Positions 43,889 to 53,327 of a stretch of DNA of 64,000 nt are shown one piece after another (position 1 is the stretch's first letter; each line of letters opens with the position of its first letter). Below the pieces are notes generated by a model. That model was not told the DNA's origin and ran no database searches. It saw only the letters and a program-made list of their open reading frames with translations. The position numbers and the translations under genes were made by a program. The DNA comes from Myxococcaceae bacterium (GTDB lineage Bacteria; Myxococcota_A; Polyangia; Polyangiales; Ga0077539): contig SCUS01000071.1 in NCBI GenBank assembly GCA_004297725.1, positions 1 to 64,000 on the forward strand. The letters run 5' to 3'.

Positions 43889-46135
43889 TCAGCGCAGCGC
43901 GCAGGCGAGCGGCATCGCGCCGATGCGGAGCTGCGGAGAGCCCTGCGCGAAGGCCAGCCAGGCCTCGTCGCCGCAGGTCACCACCGTGGCGAGGTCGAGG
44001 CCGCCGAGCACCCAGTGCTGCGCGCGGACCTCGCTCCCGACGTCGAGCACGTGCGGCACCAGCGTGCCGTCGCTCGATCGGGTCACCGCCGCCACCACGG
44101 TGTTGTTCACGCCGTGGGAGATCATCCGGCCGCGCCCGTGGGGCTCGATCTCCCGGGTGACGGCCTCGCCTCTCGGGGGGAACTCCAGCACCAGCACCGA
44201 GCCGCTGCCCGCGCAGTCTTCCCCCTCGCAGCCGCCGTCCGCCCCGCCCTCCACCGTCGCGAGAAACCTCCGCGACGAGCCCGCGGCCCCGGTGCCGAGG
44301 TCGGCGAAGTGGACGACTCCGGCGGGCGCCGACCACGGGGCGGAGCGCATGAGCACCTGGGCCGAGAGCTCCCGCATCGCCGTCGTGGCGGGATCGACCT
44401 CCGCGCTGCCGGCGTCCGCGTCGGCCGCCGTCGAGAGGCCCGCGAGGGTGTTGAGCGGGAGCGACACCGCCGTGAAGGTGGTGCGTCCATCGACCGCCTG
44501 GCGGACGAGCAGCGTCGCCGGGTCTCCGGGGATCGCGGCCACCACGGCGCCCTCGGTGATGAGGTACACGGTCGCTACGCGGGGCTCGTCGTTGCGGTGC
44601 GCCGCGAGCTCGACCACCGCCGCGCGAGCGCGCCCGTCGACCACGTAGGTCGTGCCGATCCACGCGCCGGTCGCGTCGGCGCGGAGCAGCATCGCGCCGC
44701 GGAAGGACTCCGCCGTGAGGCCCGGCGTGCGGACCGGGATGCGCTGCGCCTGGCGGTCGATGCGGGCGAGGCCGAACACCGGGCCGGTGCGGGAGATCCA
44801 GGTGGTCCAGGCCACGGGCCCGGAGACGCTGGTGCCGGCGTGGAGGACGCCCTCGGCGATCACCGAGGGGCGCTCTTCGAAGCGGGAGCCCCGGGTGCTG
44901 CGTCGGCGGCCGAGCACCAGCGTGTCGTCGACGTGGGCGAGCACCGCGACCTCCTGGGCGTCGCCGAGGCAGGACGCCCCGAGCGCGGTCGGGGCCGCCG
45001 CCACCGCGATGGTGGGGGGCGGCGCGAGGGGCTCATCGCCGCAGCGGGTCGGCACCGACACGCGGACGCGCGCCGGGATGCCGCCGTCGGTGGGAGTCCC
45101 TCGGCCGGTGAGCGTGACGATGGCCGCGGTCGCGACCACCGCCACCGCCACCCCGGCCGCGATCAGGACCCGGCGACGACGGGCGTCCGCGCGGGTCTGC
45201 ACCTCCGGGGGAGCGGTGAAGGGCGAGGCGACCAGGGCGGCCTGGTCGGTCGATGCCCCCAGCGAGGGGCCCATGGCGAAGCTGCCCGAAGGAGCGCCCG
45301 CGCCGCCGCGGTCGTCGCCCGCGGGGGGAGGGAGGGCCGCGCTGCCGACGGCGGTGAGGTTGCCCATGGAGATGCGCCTCGCGGGCTCGTCGATGAGCTG
45401 CCGGATCGCGTTGGCCAGCGCGAGGCCCGACTGCAGCGCAGGGTGGTCGCCCGCGCGGGCGCAGTTGCGGATCATCTCCCAGCGCACCACCGCGGCGCCG
45501 TCGGGCCGCGCGCCGGTGCGCTCCATCGCCGCCTGGAGGGCCAGCGCGAGCGCCGCGAAATCCGCCCTCGGGCCGGGGCGGGGCTTCGAGGCGGCGTAGC
45601 GCGCGGCGGCCTCGATGCCGAAGCCCGAGAGGCAGAGCCGCTCGGCGCCGCGGTCTTCGATCACGTGCAGCCGGTCGAGGGTGATGGCGCCGTGGATGAC
45701 GCCCACCGCGTGGAGGTTGTTGAGCTCCTCGGCGAGCGGCGCGAACCAGGCGACCAGGGTGCGGAGCGCGGCGCGGCGTCGCTCGTCCACGTCGCCCGAG
45801 AAGAGCGCGGCGAGGCGCTGGGAGAGGCCGAGCGGATGGGCCTGGCGGAAGATCGCGGCGGGCACGCCCTGGGTGCTGCGCACGACCTCGTCGGGGCGGT
45901 GGTAGATCCGGCTGGCTGGGATCGCCGCGAGCTCGCCGCGGAGCGACTCGAAGGCGGCGGGAGCGAGCGGGGCCCCGAGCAGGCACTGCGCGTAGGAGAC
46001 GGTGCTCTGGGCGTCGCGCACCTCGTGCAGGGTGTCGACCTGCGAGGGGTCGATGGGCGCGAGGACGAAGTACCGGCCACCAAGCTTCTCGCCGACGGGG
46101 ATCACGAAGTCCTTCCCGATCACGTTCGAGCTCAC
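43889..46135 (-). CDS. Transmembrane pseudokinase with C-terminal extracytoplasmic domain (copy 2 of a tandem pair)
   Basis: A 748-residue protein from a GTG start overlapping the previous stop (GTGA). A kinase-like N-terminal domain (about 15-255) lacks catalytic residues: HRD is replaced by HGA (148-150 in VIHGAITLDRL) and DFG by SGFG (170-173). A Pro/Gly linker, one transmembrane helix (about 323-342) and a beta-rich C-terminal half of about 400 residues follow, with Cys pairs and repeated strands, perhaps a propeller. It aligns with the upstream gene: VIPVGEKLGGRYFVL against LIAVGDPLGKRFTVS, and RDAQSTVSYAQCLLG against IDRDAAAVAAQLLG. Probably a regulator or scaffold spanning the inner membrane. 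Confidence 0.85.
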   Translation of the reverse strand: MSSNVIGKDFVIPVGEKLGGRYFVLAPIDPSQVDTLHEVRDAQSTVSYAQCLLGAPLAPAAFESLRGELAAIPASRIYHRPDEVVRSTQGVPAAIFRQAHPLGLSQRLAALFSGDVDERRRAALRTLVAWFAPLAEELNNLHAVGVIHGAITLDRLHVIEDRGAERLCLSGFGIEAAARYAASKPRPGPRADFAALALALQAAMERTGARPDGAAVVRWEMIRNCARAGDHPALQSGLALANAIRQLIDEPARRISMGNLTAVGSAALPPPAGDDRGGAGAPSGSFAMGPSLGASTDQAALVASPFTAPPEVQTRADARRRRVLIAAGVAVAVVATAAIVTLTGRGTPTDGGIPARVRVSVPTRCGDEPLAPPPTIAVAAAPTALGASCLGDAQEVAVLAHVDDTLVLGRRRSTRGSRFEERPSVIAEGVLHAGTSVSGPVAWTTWISRTGPVFGLARIDRQAQRIPVRTPGLTAESFRGAMLLRADATGAWIGTTYVVDGRARAAVVELAAHRNDEPRVATVYLITEGAVVAAIPGDPATLLVRQAVDGRTTFTAVSLPLNTLAGLSTAADADAGSAEVDPATTAMRELSAQVLMRSAPWSAPAGVVHFADLGTGAAGSSRRFLATVEGGADGGCEGEDCAGSGSVLVLEFPPRGEAVTREIEPHGRGRMISHGVNNTVVAAVTRSSDGTLVPHVLDVGSEVRAQHWVLGGLDLATVVTCGDEAWLAFAQGSPQLRIGAMPLACALR

Positions 46136-48420
46136 GGTCGGTTGGTCAGGCACTCGGTCGGCACCGCGACGATGCGCGGCGTCGGGAGGGAGAGGTGCTG
46201 ACCGAGCCAGATCCCGTCGCCGCAGCGGACGAGTCGGCCCCGGTCGGCGCCGGGGTTTGCGAGGGTGGCGTGCGTCGGCGCCGCGCCCGCCACGGTGCTC
46301 AAGCGCAGGGCCGGGTGGGCCGCGACGCCCGCGGGCTCGTGGAGCACCAGCCAGCGGTCGGGCGCCTCGGCGAGCAGGTCGAGGGCGACGGACTCGGTCG
46401 CGACGGTGAGGTCTACCGGGGCGGGGCGCGCGGGGCTGAAGCGCAGCAGGTGAACGGCGCCCGGACCGACGCAGCGGGCCCTCGCGGCGCACTGCTCCGC
46501 GGGCCGCGCGGGCCCGAGCGTGACCGCGAAGCCGGCCTCGTCGCCGAGGGAGGCCCCGGTCGGAACGGCCGCGAAGACCTCGCCGGCGAGCAGCACCGGC
46601 GCGCTGCGGCGCAGGGCGTTTTCGGCGGGCGTGGCGCCTCGGACGGAGGTGGCCTCGCCGCTGGGGCGGGCCGAGGCGAGGAGCGAGAGCTGCGGCCAGA
46701 CGGCGCTCAGCCGGTGGCCCTCGCCGTCGCGCTGGTGGAAGAGCAGCGTGGGTGAGGGGCCCGCGATGGCGGCCTCCACGGTGCCCGCGCCCAGGTACCA
46801 GGTCTGGATCGAGGCCCGCCGCCCGTCGCCCGACTGGACGTGGAAGAGCACCGGGTGCGCGCCCCCCTCGGACTCGACGTTGCTCACCAGCCAGGTCGAG
46901 GCCTGCTCGCGGTGGAGCAGCATCACCCCTCGGAGCGGGACGTTGTCCCAGCCGGTGAGCGGCACCTGCGCGTGGGCGTGCGGGTCGCGAGAGACCTCCG
47001 CGAGCCCGACGGGCTCCCCGACGCCGTTGCGCCAGACGGTCCAGAGTCCGCCGCCGGTGGCGACGGAGGCGCCGAGCTCGACCGCGCCGGTGGCATCGGA
47101 GGAGTCGAGGTGCCGCCAGCCCTGACCCCGGCGCGCCTCGCGGCTGGCGGTGCGGATGGCGGTGCCCTCCCGGGCGACCGCGATGAGGGTGCGGCCGTCG
47201 GGCGCGCAGGCGAGGTCGAAGTCCGTCGCGGAGGTCTCGTACCCGGCGGGCGGATCGAGGCTCTCGCCCTCGCAGCGGGGCGCGGCGACGACGCGGCGGC
47301 GGCCGGTGCGCAGGATGCCGACGGAGATGGGCTCGTCGCGCACCTTCGAGAGGTACGCGAGGCCCGCGGCGCCAGCGAGCCCTGCGAGGACGAGCCCAAG
47401 CACCACGCCCCGGAGCCAGCGGCGATCGGGCTTCGCGGGGGGAGGTGCCGGAGGGGTCGCCGTGCCACGGGTCGTGCGGGAGGCGCGTGAGCCGGCGCCC
47501 TCGTCGCGCGGGCGAGCCGCGCCTCGCGGCGGGGGGATCGTCGCGGGTCGGGCGGATCCATCCGCGCGGGTCGGCGGGGGGATCGTCGGGTTGCGCGGGC
47601 GCATCGAGGCCATCGGCGCGGGGGTCTCGAGGGACAGCTTGGCCAGCTCGGTGAGCGTCTTGCCGAGCTCGGTGCCCGAGGCGAGCGCCGGGTGCTCGCC
47701 GTGCTGCGAGGAGTGCCGGAGCAGGGTCCACTTGCCCGCCGCGCCGCCTTCGGGGCTGAGGGCCTGGGTGATGAAGAGCTCGTGCAGGGCGGAGAGCAGG
47801 TCGACGAGGTCTTTGCGCGGGGTGGCCGCGGGCGCGTCGGGGTCGCCGTTGCGACGGGCGAGGGCGTCGACGCCGAAGCCCACGAGGAAGCCGCGCTCGA
47901 CGGGGCCTCCGACGGGGCAGGCGATGTAGCGCTGATGGATGGCGCCGTGGCAGATGCCCGCCGCGTGCACCCGGTCGAGGTCGGTGGCGATGGCCGCGAA
48001 CCAGGTGAGCAGCGACGCGACGGCGCCGGGCTTGCCGAGGGCGGACACCACCTCACCGAGCCGCTGCCGCAGCGGCACGAGGCCCGCGACGCCGAAGATG
48101 GCGATCGGGAGCGACGCCCGGTTCATGGTGATCTCCCGAGGCCGCAGGAGGGTGCTGTTGGAGGGCACGGCGCCGAGCACCGGGCGCAGGTCGGCGAGGT
48201 GCTCCGTGGCGCTGGGGGTCGATCCGAGGAGCTGGGCGGCCACCGCCGCGGCGTCGCGGTCGATCACCTCGAAGAGCTCGCCGGCGCGCTCCTCCTCAGG
48301 TGCCCGGGACACCGTGAAACGCTTGCCGAGAGGGTCACCGACTGCGATCAACGAGCACGCTCCATCGAAGTGAATGGGAGGACGGCGCGCACGATAATCC
48401 AGAAGCCCCCTCCGTTGCAC
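46132..48420 (-). CDS. Transmembrane pseudokinase with C-terminal extracytoplasmic domain (copy 1 of a tandem pair)
   Basis: About 762 residues. The kinase-like part has HGAIHQRY in place of HRD, and VGFG in place of DFG. The Pro/Arg linker TIPPPRGAARPRDE precedes a transmembrane helix (WLRGVVLGLVLAGLAGAAGLAYL) and a beta-rich domain, mirroring the downstream paralog. The start is uncertain: GTG 48420 chosen; TTG 48351 aligns better with the paralog's N-terminus, and longer frames overlap the divergent gene at 48477. Not expected to phosphorylate. Confidence 0.82.
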   Translation of the reverse strand: MQRRGLLDYRARRPPIHFDGACSLIAVGDPLGKRFTVSRAPEEERAGELFEVIDRDAAAVAAQLLGSTPSATEHLADLRPVLGAVPSNSTLLRPREITMNRASLPIAIFGVAGLVPLRQRLGEVVSALGKPGAVASLLTWFAAIATDLDRVHAAGICHGAIHQRYIACPVGGPVERGFLVGFGVDALARRNGDPDAPAATPRKDLVDLLSALHELFITQALSPEGGAAGKWTLLRHSSQHGEHPALASGTELGKTLTELAKLSLETPAPMASMRPRNPTIPPPTRADGSARPATIPPPRGAARPRDEGAGSRASRTTRGTATPPAPPPAKPDRRWLRGVVLGLVLAGLAGAAGLAYLSKVRDEPISVGILRTGRRRVVAAPRCEGESLDPPAGYETSATDFDLACAPDGRTLIAVAREGTAIRTASREARRGQGWRHLDSSDATGAVELGASVATGGGLWTVWRNGVGEPVGLAEVSRDPHAHAQVPLTGWDNVPLRGVMLLHREQASTWLVSNVESEGGAHPVLFHVQSGDGRRASIQTWYLGAGTVEAAIAGPSPTLLFHQRDGEGHRLSAVWPQLSLLASARPSGEATSVRGATPAENALRRSAPVLLAGEVFAAVPTGASLGDEAGFAVTLGPARPAEQCAARARCVGPGAVHLLRFSPARPAPVDLTVATESVALDLLAEAPDRWLVLHEPAGVAAHPALRLSTVAGAAPTHATLANPGADRGRLVRCGDGIWLGQHLSLPTPRIVAVPTECLTNRP

Positions 48421-48476
48421 AGCCGAACGCGCGGCCGCCCGACGTCGCTCGCGGGCTGTGGTACCCATTCGAGCCG

Positions 48477-49523
48477 GTGAGTCCAAACGTCGGGTCGATG
48501 CTCGGGCCGTGGCTGCTCGTCGCGCTGGCGCTGGTGACCGTGCTGCTGCCCCCGCGGGGCGCTGGCGATGCCGCGCTGGCGGCGCGGAGCCCCCTTCGCA
48601 TCGGGCTGGTGTTCGACGTGGGAGGCCGCGGCGACAAGAGCTTCAACGACGCCGCCTGGGCGGGCCTCGAGCGCGCCCGCCGTGAGCTGGGCGTCACCGT
48701 CGAGTACGTCGAGCCCGCCGACGGCGACGACCGCGCCGGGGCGCTGCGGCTCTTCGCCGCGCGAGGCTTCGACCGGATCATCGGCGTGGGCTACGTGTTC
48801 TCCCGCGACGTCGACGCGGTGGCGCTCGACCACCCCGACACCCGCTTCGCCTGCGTCGACTACGCGCCCCCGGAGCGGGGCGACGGGCCGCGCAACGTCG
48901 TCGGGCTCAAGTTTCGCGAGGAGGAGGGGGCCTTCCTGGTGGGGGCCGCCGCCGGGCTGAGCACCGCCCGCAACGCCGTGGGCTTCGTCGGGGGGATGGA
49001 GATCCCGCTGATCCGTCGCTTCGAGGCGGGATACCGCGCCGGGGTGGGGGCGGTCTGCCCGTCGTGCCGGGTCCTCGCGGCCTACGCCGGCAGCACCCCG
49101 ACGGCCTTCAAGGACCCCGAGCGCGGCGCCCAGCTCGCCACCGCGCAGATCGCCGCGGGCGCGGACATCCTCTTCCACGCCTCGGGCAGCACCGGGCACG
49201 GGGTCTTCGTGGCCGCGCAGCGCCTCGGCGCCCGGGCCATCGGCGTCGACGCCGACCAGCACGACGAGATGCCCGGGGTGGTGCTCACCTCCATGCTGAA
49301 GCGCGTCGACGTGGCGGTCTTCGAGCTGATCCGCGAGGCCACGCAGGGGCGCTACGAGCGCGGCGCCCGGGGGCTGCGCACCTTCGGCCTCGCCGAGGGG
49401 GGCGTCGACTGGGTGCACGAGGGGCCGCACGCGAGCGGCCTGCGCCCCGAGGTGATCCAGCGGGTCGAGGCGCTGCGGGCGCAGATCATCCGGGGCGAGA
49501 TCGCGGTGCCAGGGAGGGAGTAG
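48477..49523 (+). CDS. BMP/PnrA-family substrate-binding protein
   Basis: A 348-residue exported solute-binding protein. A signal-like helix (SMLGPWLLVALALVTVLL) precedes the mature start. The BMP-family core follows: RIGLVFDVGGRGDKSFNDAAWAGLERARREL, IIGVGYVFSRDV, VGLKFREEEGAFLVGAAAGL, VGFVGGMEIPLIRRFEAGY, ILFHASGSTGHGVF and IGVDADQHDE. Family members bind nucleosides for ABC import. No permease or ATPase genes are adjacent. The GTG start could be replaced by ATG 48498. Confidence 0.9.
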   Translation: MSPNVGSMLGPWLLVALALVTVLLPPRGAGDAALAARSPLRIGLVFDVGGRGDKSFNDAAWAGLERARRELGVTVEYVEPADGDDRAGALRLFAARGFDRIIGVGYVFSRDVDAVALDHPDTRFACVDYAPPERGDGPRNVVGLKFREEEGAFLVGAAAGLSTARNAVGFVGGMEIPLIRRFEAGYRAGVGAVCPSCRVLAAYAGSTPTAFKDPERGAQLATAQIAAGADILFHASGSTGHGVFVAAQRLGARAIGVDADQHDEMPGVVLTSMLKRVDVAVFELIREATQGRYERGARGLRTFGLAEGGVDWVHEGPHASGLRPEVIQRVEALRAQIIRGEIAVPGRE

Positions 49524-49547
49524 GTCGCGGGGAGGGTGAGGGCGTCG

Positions 49548-50438
49548 CTAGCGGCGGAGGTCGCGCAGCAGCGCCCGCTCCATGGCGGCGAGGCCCGGGG
49601 CGGCCTCCGTCGGGGCGTCGCGCCTCGCCTCGCGCACGGCGGCCAGCATCTCCGGGCCGCCCATGGAGAGGGCCGCCACCCCGATCGCGTCGCGCTGCGC
49701 AGGCAGCTCGCGCCAGCGACGGATCACCGCCCTCGCGGCGCTCGCGCGCAGGGGGGCGTCCATCGACGAGCGAGCGCCCGGTCGGGCCCAGCTCGACGCC
49801 GACTCCGCGAGGCCCTGGGCGAGGGCCGCGGCGTGCGAGGGGGCGACGGTGGACTCGAGCTGCGACACCATCCAGCGAGAGGCCTCGGGGTGGGCGCAGC
49901 GCCCGAGGGCCGAGGCGGCGGGGTCGCGGCGCTCGCCGGTGGCGGCCATGAGCGCTCGCCGGTCGGCTTCCTGGCAGACCCGGGCGAGGCCGCGGGCGGC
50001 GGCGCGCAGCTCCGGCGCCTCGGTGGCGGTCGAGAATACACCGCGGAGTAAAGGGAGGGCCCGCGCGTCGCCGAGGTTGCCGACGGCCTCGAGCAGTCCG
50101 AGGCGCAGCGCCGAGCGCTCGTCGGCGGAGAGGTCGCGGGGGTAGCCGCTGAGGGCGAGGGCGTCGAGCATCGGGAGCAGCGCCTCGGGGCCCAGGGCGC
50201 GCAGCTCGATGGCGACGGAGGGGCGGCCGGCGCGGGAGCGGCGGTAGAACTCCGGGCGCAGGCCCTCGAGGTCGGCCACGCGGCGGTAGGCCTCCGGGTG
50301 GCGGGCGCGGTCGGCCCGGACCGCGGTGGCGAGCGGCCGCGCCACGCTGTCGGGGACGGCGCGCGGGTCGAGCAGCGGCGAGGCGCCGACGAGGCCGGGG
50401 AGGAGCGAGAGCGACAGGGTCGCGAGCAGCCGTCTCAT
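49548..50438 (-). CDS. Secreted HEAT-like repeat protein
   Basis: A 296-residue exported protein (signal MRRLLATLSLSLLPGLVGASP) made of Ala/Leu-rich helical pairs typical of HEAT or PBS-lyase-type repeats (LGLLEAVGNLGDARALPLLRGVF, AAARGLARVCQEADRRAL). The ATG overlaps the PAD stop (ATGA), so it is translationally coupled to it. It may act as an adaptor to the PAD lipoprotein. Last gene of the 54879 operon. Confidence 0.8.
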   Translation of the reverse strand: MRRLLATLSLSLLPGLVGASPLLDPRAVPDSVARPLATAVRADRARHPEAYRRVADLEGLRPEFYRRSRAGRPSVAIELRALGPEALLPMLDALALSGYPRDLSADERSALRLGLLEAVGNLGDARALPLLRGVFSTATEAPELRAAARGLARVCQEADRRALMAATGERRDPAASALGRCAHPEASRWMVSQLESTVAPSHAAALAQGLAESASSWARPGARSSMDAPLRASAARAVIRRWRELPAQRDAIGVAALSMGGPEMLAAVREARRDAPTEAAPGLAAMERALLRDLRR

Positions 50439-52252
50439 CGGGTCACCTCCCACCAGGCGCCGCGCGCGGGGATTCGTCGGAGGGCGTTGGTGCCGCAGTG
50501 CACCTCCCCTTCGGCGGCGTGGAGGATGTCCCACTGCTCGGCGAAGTGGGCGGTGATGCCCTCCGCGCGCATGAGGGCGCTGAGGTGGGTCTGCATGAAG
50601 TCCGCGTTGTTGAGGAGCGCCGCGTGGGGCTTCGCCATGATCACCGATCGGCCGTAGAGCAGCAGGTTGACGGTGCCGGGCATGTACGCGGCGCCCTGGC
50701 CGTTCTCGATCTCCCACATGAGGAAGGGCATCTCGATGACCTCGTCGTCGGTGAGCCCGGCCTCGGTCTGGAGGATCTCCCGGACCATGTCGATGTGCGC
50801 CTGGTCGCGCTGGTTGAAGGCCATGAGCTCGGTGTCCGCGAGGATGCTGTTGATGGTCCTCGCGGCGGAGTAGGCGCGGCCCTCCAGGGGGTGGCCCTCC
50901 GGGTGGAACCACCGCTGCCCCTCGAACATCACCCGCTCGCCGTTGGCCGGGTCGGCCTCGACCAGGGCCTGGAGCTGCGCTCGGGCCGCGCGGGGCGAGG
51001 CCACCAGGAGCTTCCAGCCCCGGGGGGAGTTCACCGGGATGAAGCTCGCGAACTCGTCGACGTGGCCCACGTGCAGCCACGAGGTGTCGAGCTCCAGCAC
51101 CGGCCCCTGCACCCGCTGGGCGTTGAGGAAGGCGCGCAGCTCGGGGTCGCTGCTTCGGGCGGCGACGTTGCCGTGGAAGAGCCGCCCGAGGGGATGGCCC
51201 GCGTAGGCCGGGATCACCTCCAGGTTGCCGAAGGAGTCGAGGCTGGGGTCGTGCGCCCGCCCCGAGGGGTAGCGCACCGAGTGGTGCCAGACGTAGCCGC
51301 GGTCGGGGCCGACGAAGTCTCGGCGCGTCCAGGCCGCGATGGCGCGGTCGACCCTCGGGGTGCGGAGCACGACGTTCATGCCGCGGGGGGCGTCGCCGCC
51401 GGGCATCGCGGTCCAGCCGAGCTCCATGTAGTCCTGGGTCCAGACGTCGGGGCCGCGGTCGCGCTCGCCCCAGTCGGGGTCCATGCCGTCGATGGTCTCG
51501 AACTCCATGCGGTCCTCGGTCGTGATCGAGTCGAGGTCGTTGATGAAGCGGGCCAGCGCGAAGATCCCTCCGCCGGTGGTGGCGTAGACGCGCTCGGTCT
51601 CGTCGAGCGAGCTGCTCACCACGAAGGGCGCCACGCGCATCACCGTGCGGTCGTCGCCCAGCGCCTCGCCGCCGCGGGTCACGGCCAGCGTCAGGGTGAT
51701 CTCTCCCTGCCACTCCGCCGTGGGGAAGCCGCTCGACTCGACGCCGAGCTCCAGGCCCGCGCGCAGGTCGGCGGTCGACAGGGTCTCCGCCGCGAGGTCG
51801 ACGCGCCGCCACGCGCCGCCGTCCACGCGAAACACCCGCACCGTCGGGCTCGTCGGGCCGGCGAGGGAGAGCCGCCCGGTCGCCCCCTCGACGAGGTCTG
51901 GCATCGGCGCCACGCGCACCCTCGCCAGGTCGAGCGCGTCGGCCTCGCCGTTGACCACGTCGTCCGCGCCGTCGAGCACGTCGTCGTCGTCGTCGTCGTC
52001 CACGTTCGCCAGGAACACCGCCCCGTGCGCCGCGTCCCAGCTCGCCCGGAAGGCCTCGTCGTCGCCGGTGTCGGAGACGGTTCCGTCGCGGTTGGCGTCC
52101 ACGAGCAGCCGCACCCGCGGTCGCGCCGGGCCGGAGTCGGTCCCCGCGTCGAGGGCGAGGTGGGCGGGGGTCGTCGCCACGTCGTCGCCGCAGCCCATGA
52201 GGAGCGCGGCGAGCGTCGCGATGAGCCATCGAGGACGGGACCTGGGTGTCAT
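50435..52252 (-). CDS. Peptidylarginine deiminase-family lipoprotein
   Basis: A 605-residue PAD with a lipobox (LLMGC, Cys21). The Ca-binding middle domain has LLVDANRDGT and NVDDDDDDDVLDGADD, as in vertebrate PADs. The catalytic domain retains all four residues: Asp274 (WTQDYMELGW), His397 and Asp399 (VGHVDEF), and Cys586 (EVHCGTN). DSFGNLEVIP also matches. PADs convert protein arginine to citrulline in a calcium-dependent way. Lipidation predicts envelope location, whereas vertebrate PADs are cytoplasmic. It is in an operon with 52287, 53327, 54208 and 49548. Its native substrate is unknown. Confidence 0.93.
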   Translation of the reverse strand: MTPRSRPRWLIATLAALLMGCGDDVATTPAHLALDAGTDSGPARPRVRLLVDANRDGTVSDTGDDEAFRASWDAAHGAVFLANVDDDDDDDVLDGADDVVNGEADALDLARVRVAPMPDLVEGATGRLSLAGPTSPTVRVFRVDGGAWRRVDLAAETLSTADLRAGLELGVESSGFPTAEWQGEITLTLAVTRGGEALGDDRTVMRVAPFVVSSSLDETERVYATTGGGIFALARFINDLDSITTEDRMEFETIDGMDPDWGERDRGPDVWTQDYMELGWTAMPGGDAPRGMNVVLRTPRVDRAIAAWTRRDFVGPDRGYVWHHSVRYPSGRAHDPSLDSFGNLEVIPAYAGHPLGRLFHGNVAARSSDPELRAFLNAQRVQGPVLELDTSWLHVGHVDEFASFIPVNSPRGWKLLVASPRAARAQLQALVEADPANGERVMFEGQRWFHPEGHPLEGRAYSAARTINSILADTELMAFNQRDQAHIDMVREILQTEAGLTDDEVIEMPFLMWEIENGQGAAYMPGTVNLLLYGRSVIMAKPHAALLNNADFMQTHLSALMRAEGITAHFAEQWDILHAAEGEVHCGTNALRRIPARGAWWEVTR

Positions 52253-52286
52253 CAGGCGCGGATGGGAGCGCCTCCGCGCGCAGGCG

Positions 52287-53327
52287 TCAACCAGGGCCGC
52301 GGTCCGCAGCGCCGAGGTCATAGAGCGCGGCGTCGTGGCCGAAGCCGGGCCAGTGCACCAGGTCGCGAGGGCACCGGGCCAGCACCGCGCACACGATGCG
52401 GTTGCATCGGGCGTCGAAGTCGAAGAACCCGGTGACCCCGGCGGTGCGGGCGCGAAGCCGGAGCATCGGCTGCCCGTCGCCCACGACGGTCGCGAGACGG
52501 TCGAGCAGCGCGCTGGCCCCCGGGTCGTTGTCGGGCTCCAGCGCCAGCAGCAGGCGAGGGCGCTCGAGCACGTGCTGCAGCGGCCCGTGCACCATCTGGA
52601 GCGCGTCCCAGCAGGGCGGGTCGCAGGTCGCGGGGCCCTCCAGCCATTTCCAGCGGAGCCCGTGGGCGAGCTCGAGGCCCGGGTCGCAGCTCACGAAGGC
52701 CACGTGGCCCGAGGCGGCCAGCGCGGCGGCCCGCTCGTCGAGCGCGATGTCCTCGTCCGGGAGCCCGTCGGGGATGACGTCGAGGTGCCCCTCGAAGGGC
52801 GGCGCGTCGCCCCGGGCGAGGCTGAGCGCGTCGATCACCCGCAGCAGCACCATGGTGGCCGCGGCGGGCCCCTGCACCCGAAGCAGGAGGCCGCTCTCGT
52901 CCCTCGGGGGGTGGCCGACGACGAGGCCGCCCAGCGCGCGGATGTCCGCGAGCGAGGCGTGATCGGGCACGGCGGTGACCACCACGCAGGCCGCGAAGGA
53001 AGGAGCGCGCGCGAGGGCGAGCCGCGCGTTGGGGGCGATGCCCTGGCTGATCACGACGAGGACGGCGCTCGGGTCGGTGACGTCGGCGGCGCGCCCGGGG
53101 GCGAAGGCCGACAGCGGGACGAACGCGGCGCAGGCGTGGAGGTGACGGCGGAGGAGCGCGGCGAAGAGGCGGGCGGGGCCCTCCGAGGCGCCTGCGCCGG
53201 TGATGATCCAGCGGGTGCGGTGGGAGAGGGCGCTCAGCGAGGGCAGCGGCGCGGCGAGCGTGGCGCGGAGCACCGAGGGGAGGTCGGCGCAGCGCTGTCG
53301 CAGGAGGTCGAGTCCGCCGTCGCTCAT
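52287..53327 (-). CDS. SIS-domain protein
   Basis: A 346-residue cytoplasmic protein with two SIS-type halves: WIITGAGASEGPARLFAALLRRH, LVVISQGIAPNARLALARA in the first, and LEGPATCDPPCWDALQMVHGPLQHVL in the second. SIS domains bind phosphosugars, and double-SIS proteins include glucosamine-6-phosphate isomerising enzymes. The amidotransferase half is absent, so a sugar isomerase or regulator role is inferred. The ATG overlaps the previous stop by one base (TGATG). Confidence 0.82.
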   Translation of the reverse strand: MSDGGLDLLRQRCADLPSVLRATLAAPLPSLSALSHRTRWIITGAGASEGPARLFAALLRRHLHACAAFVPLSAFAPGRAADVTDPSAVLVVISQGIAPNARLALARAPSFAACVVVTAVPDHASLADIRALGGLVVGHPPRDESGLLLRVQGPAAATMVLLRVIDALSLARGDAPPFEGHLDVIPDGLPDEDIALDERAAALAASGHVAFVSCDPGLELAHGLRWKWLEGPATCDPPCWDALQMVHGPLQHVLERPRLLLALEPDNDPGASALLDRLATVVGDGQPMLRLRARTAGVTGFFDFDARCNRIVCAVLARCPRDLVHWPGFGHDAALYDLGAADRGPG

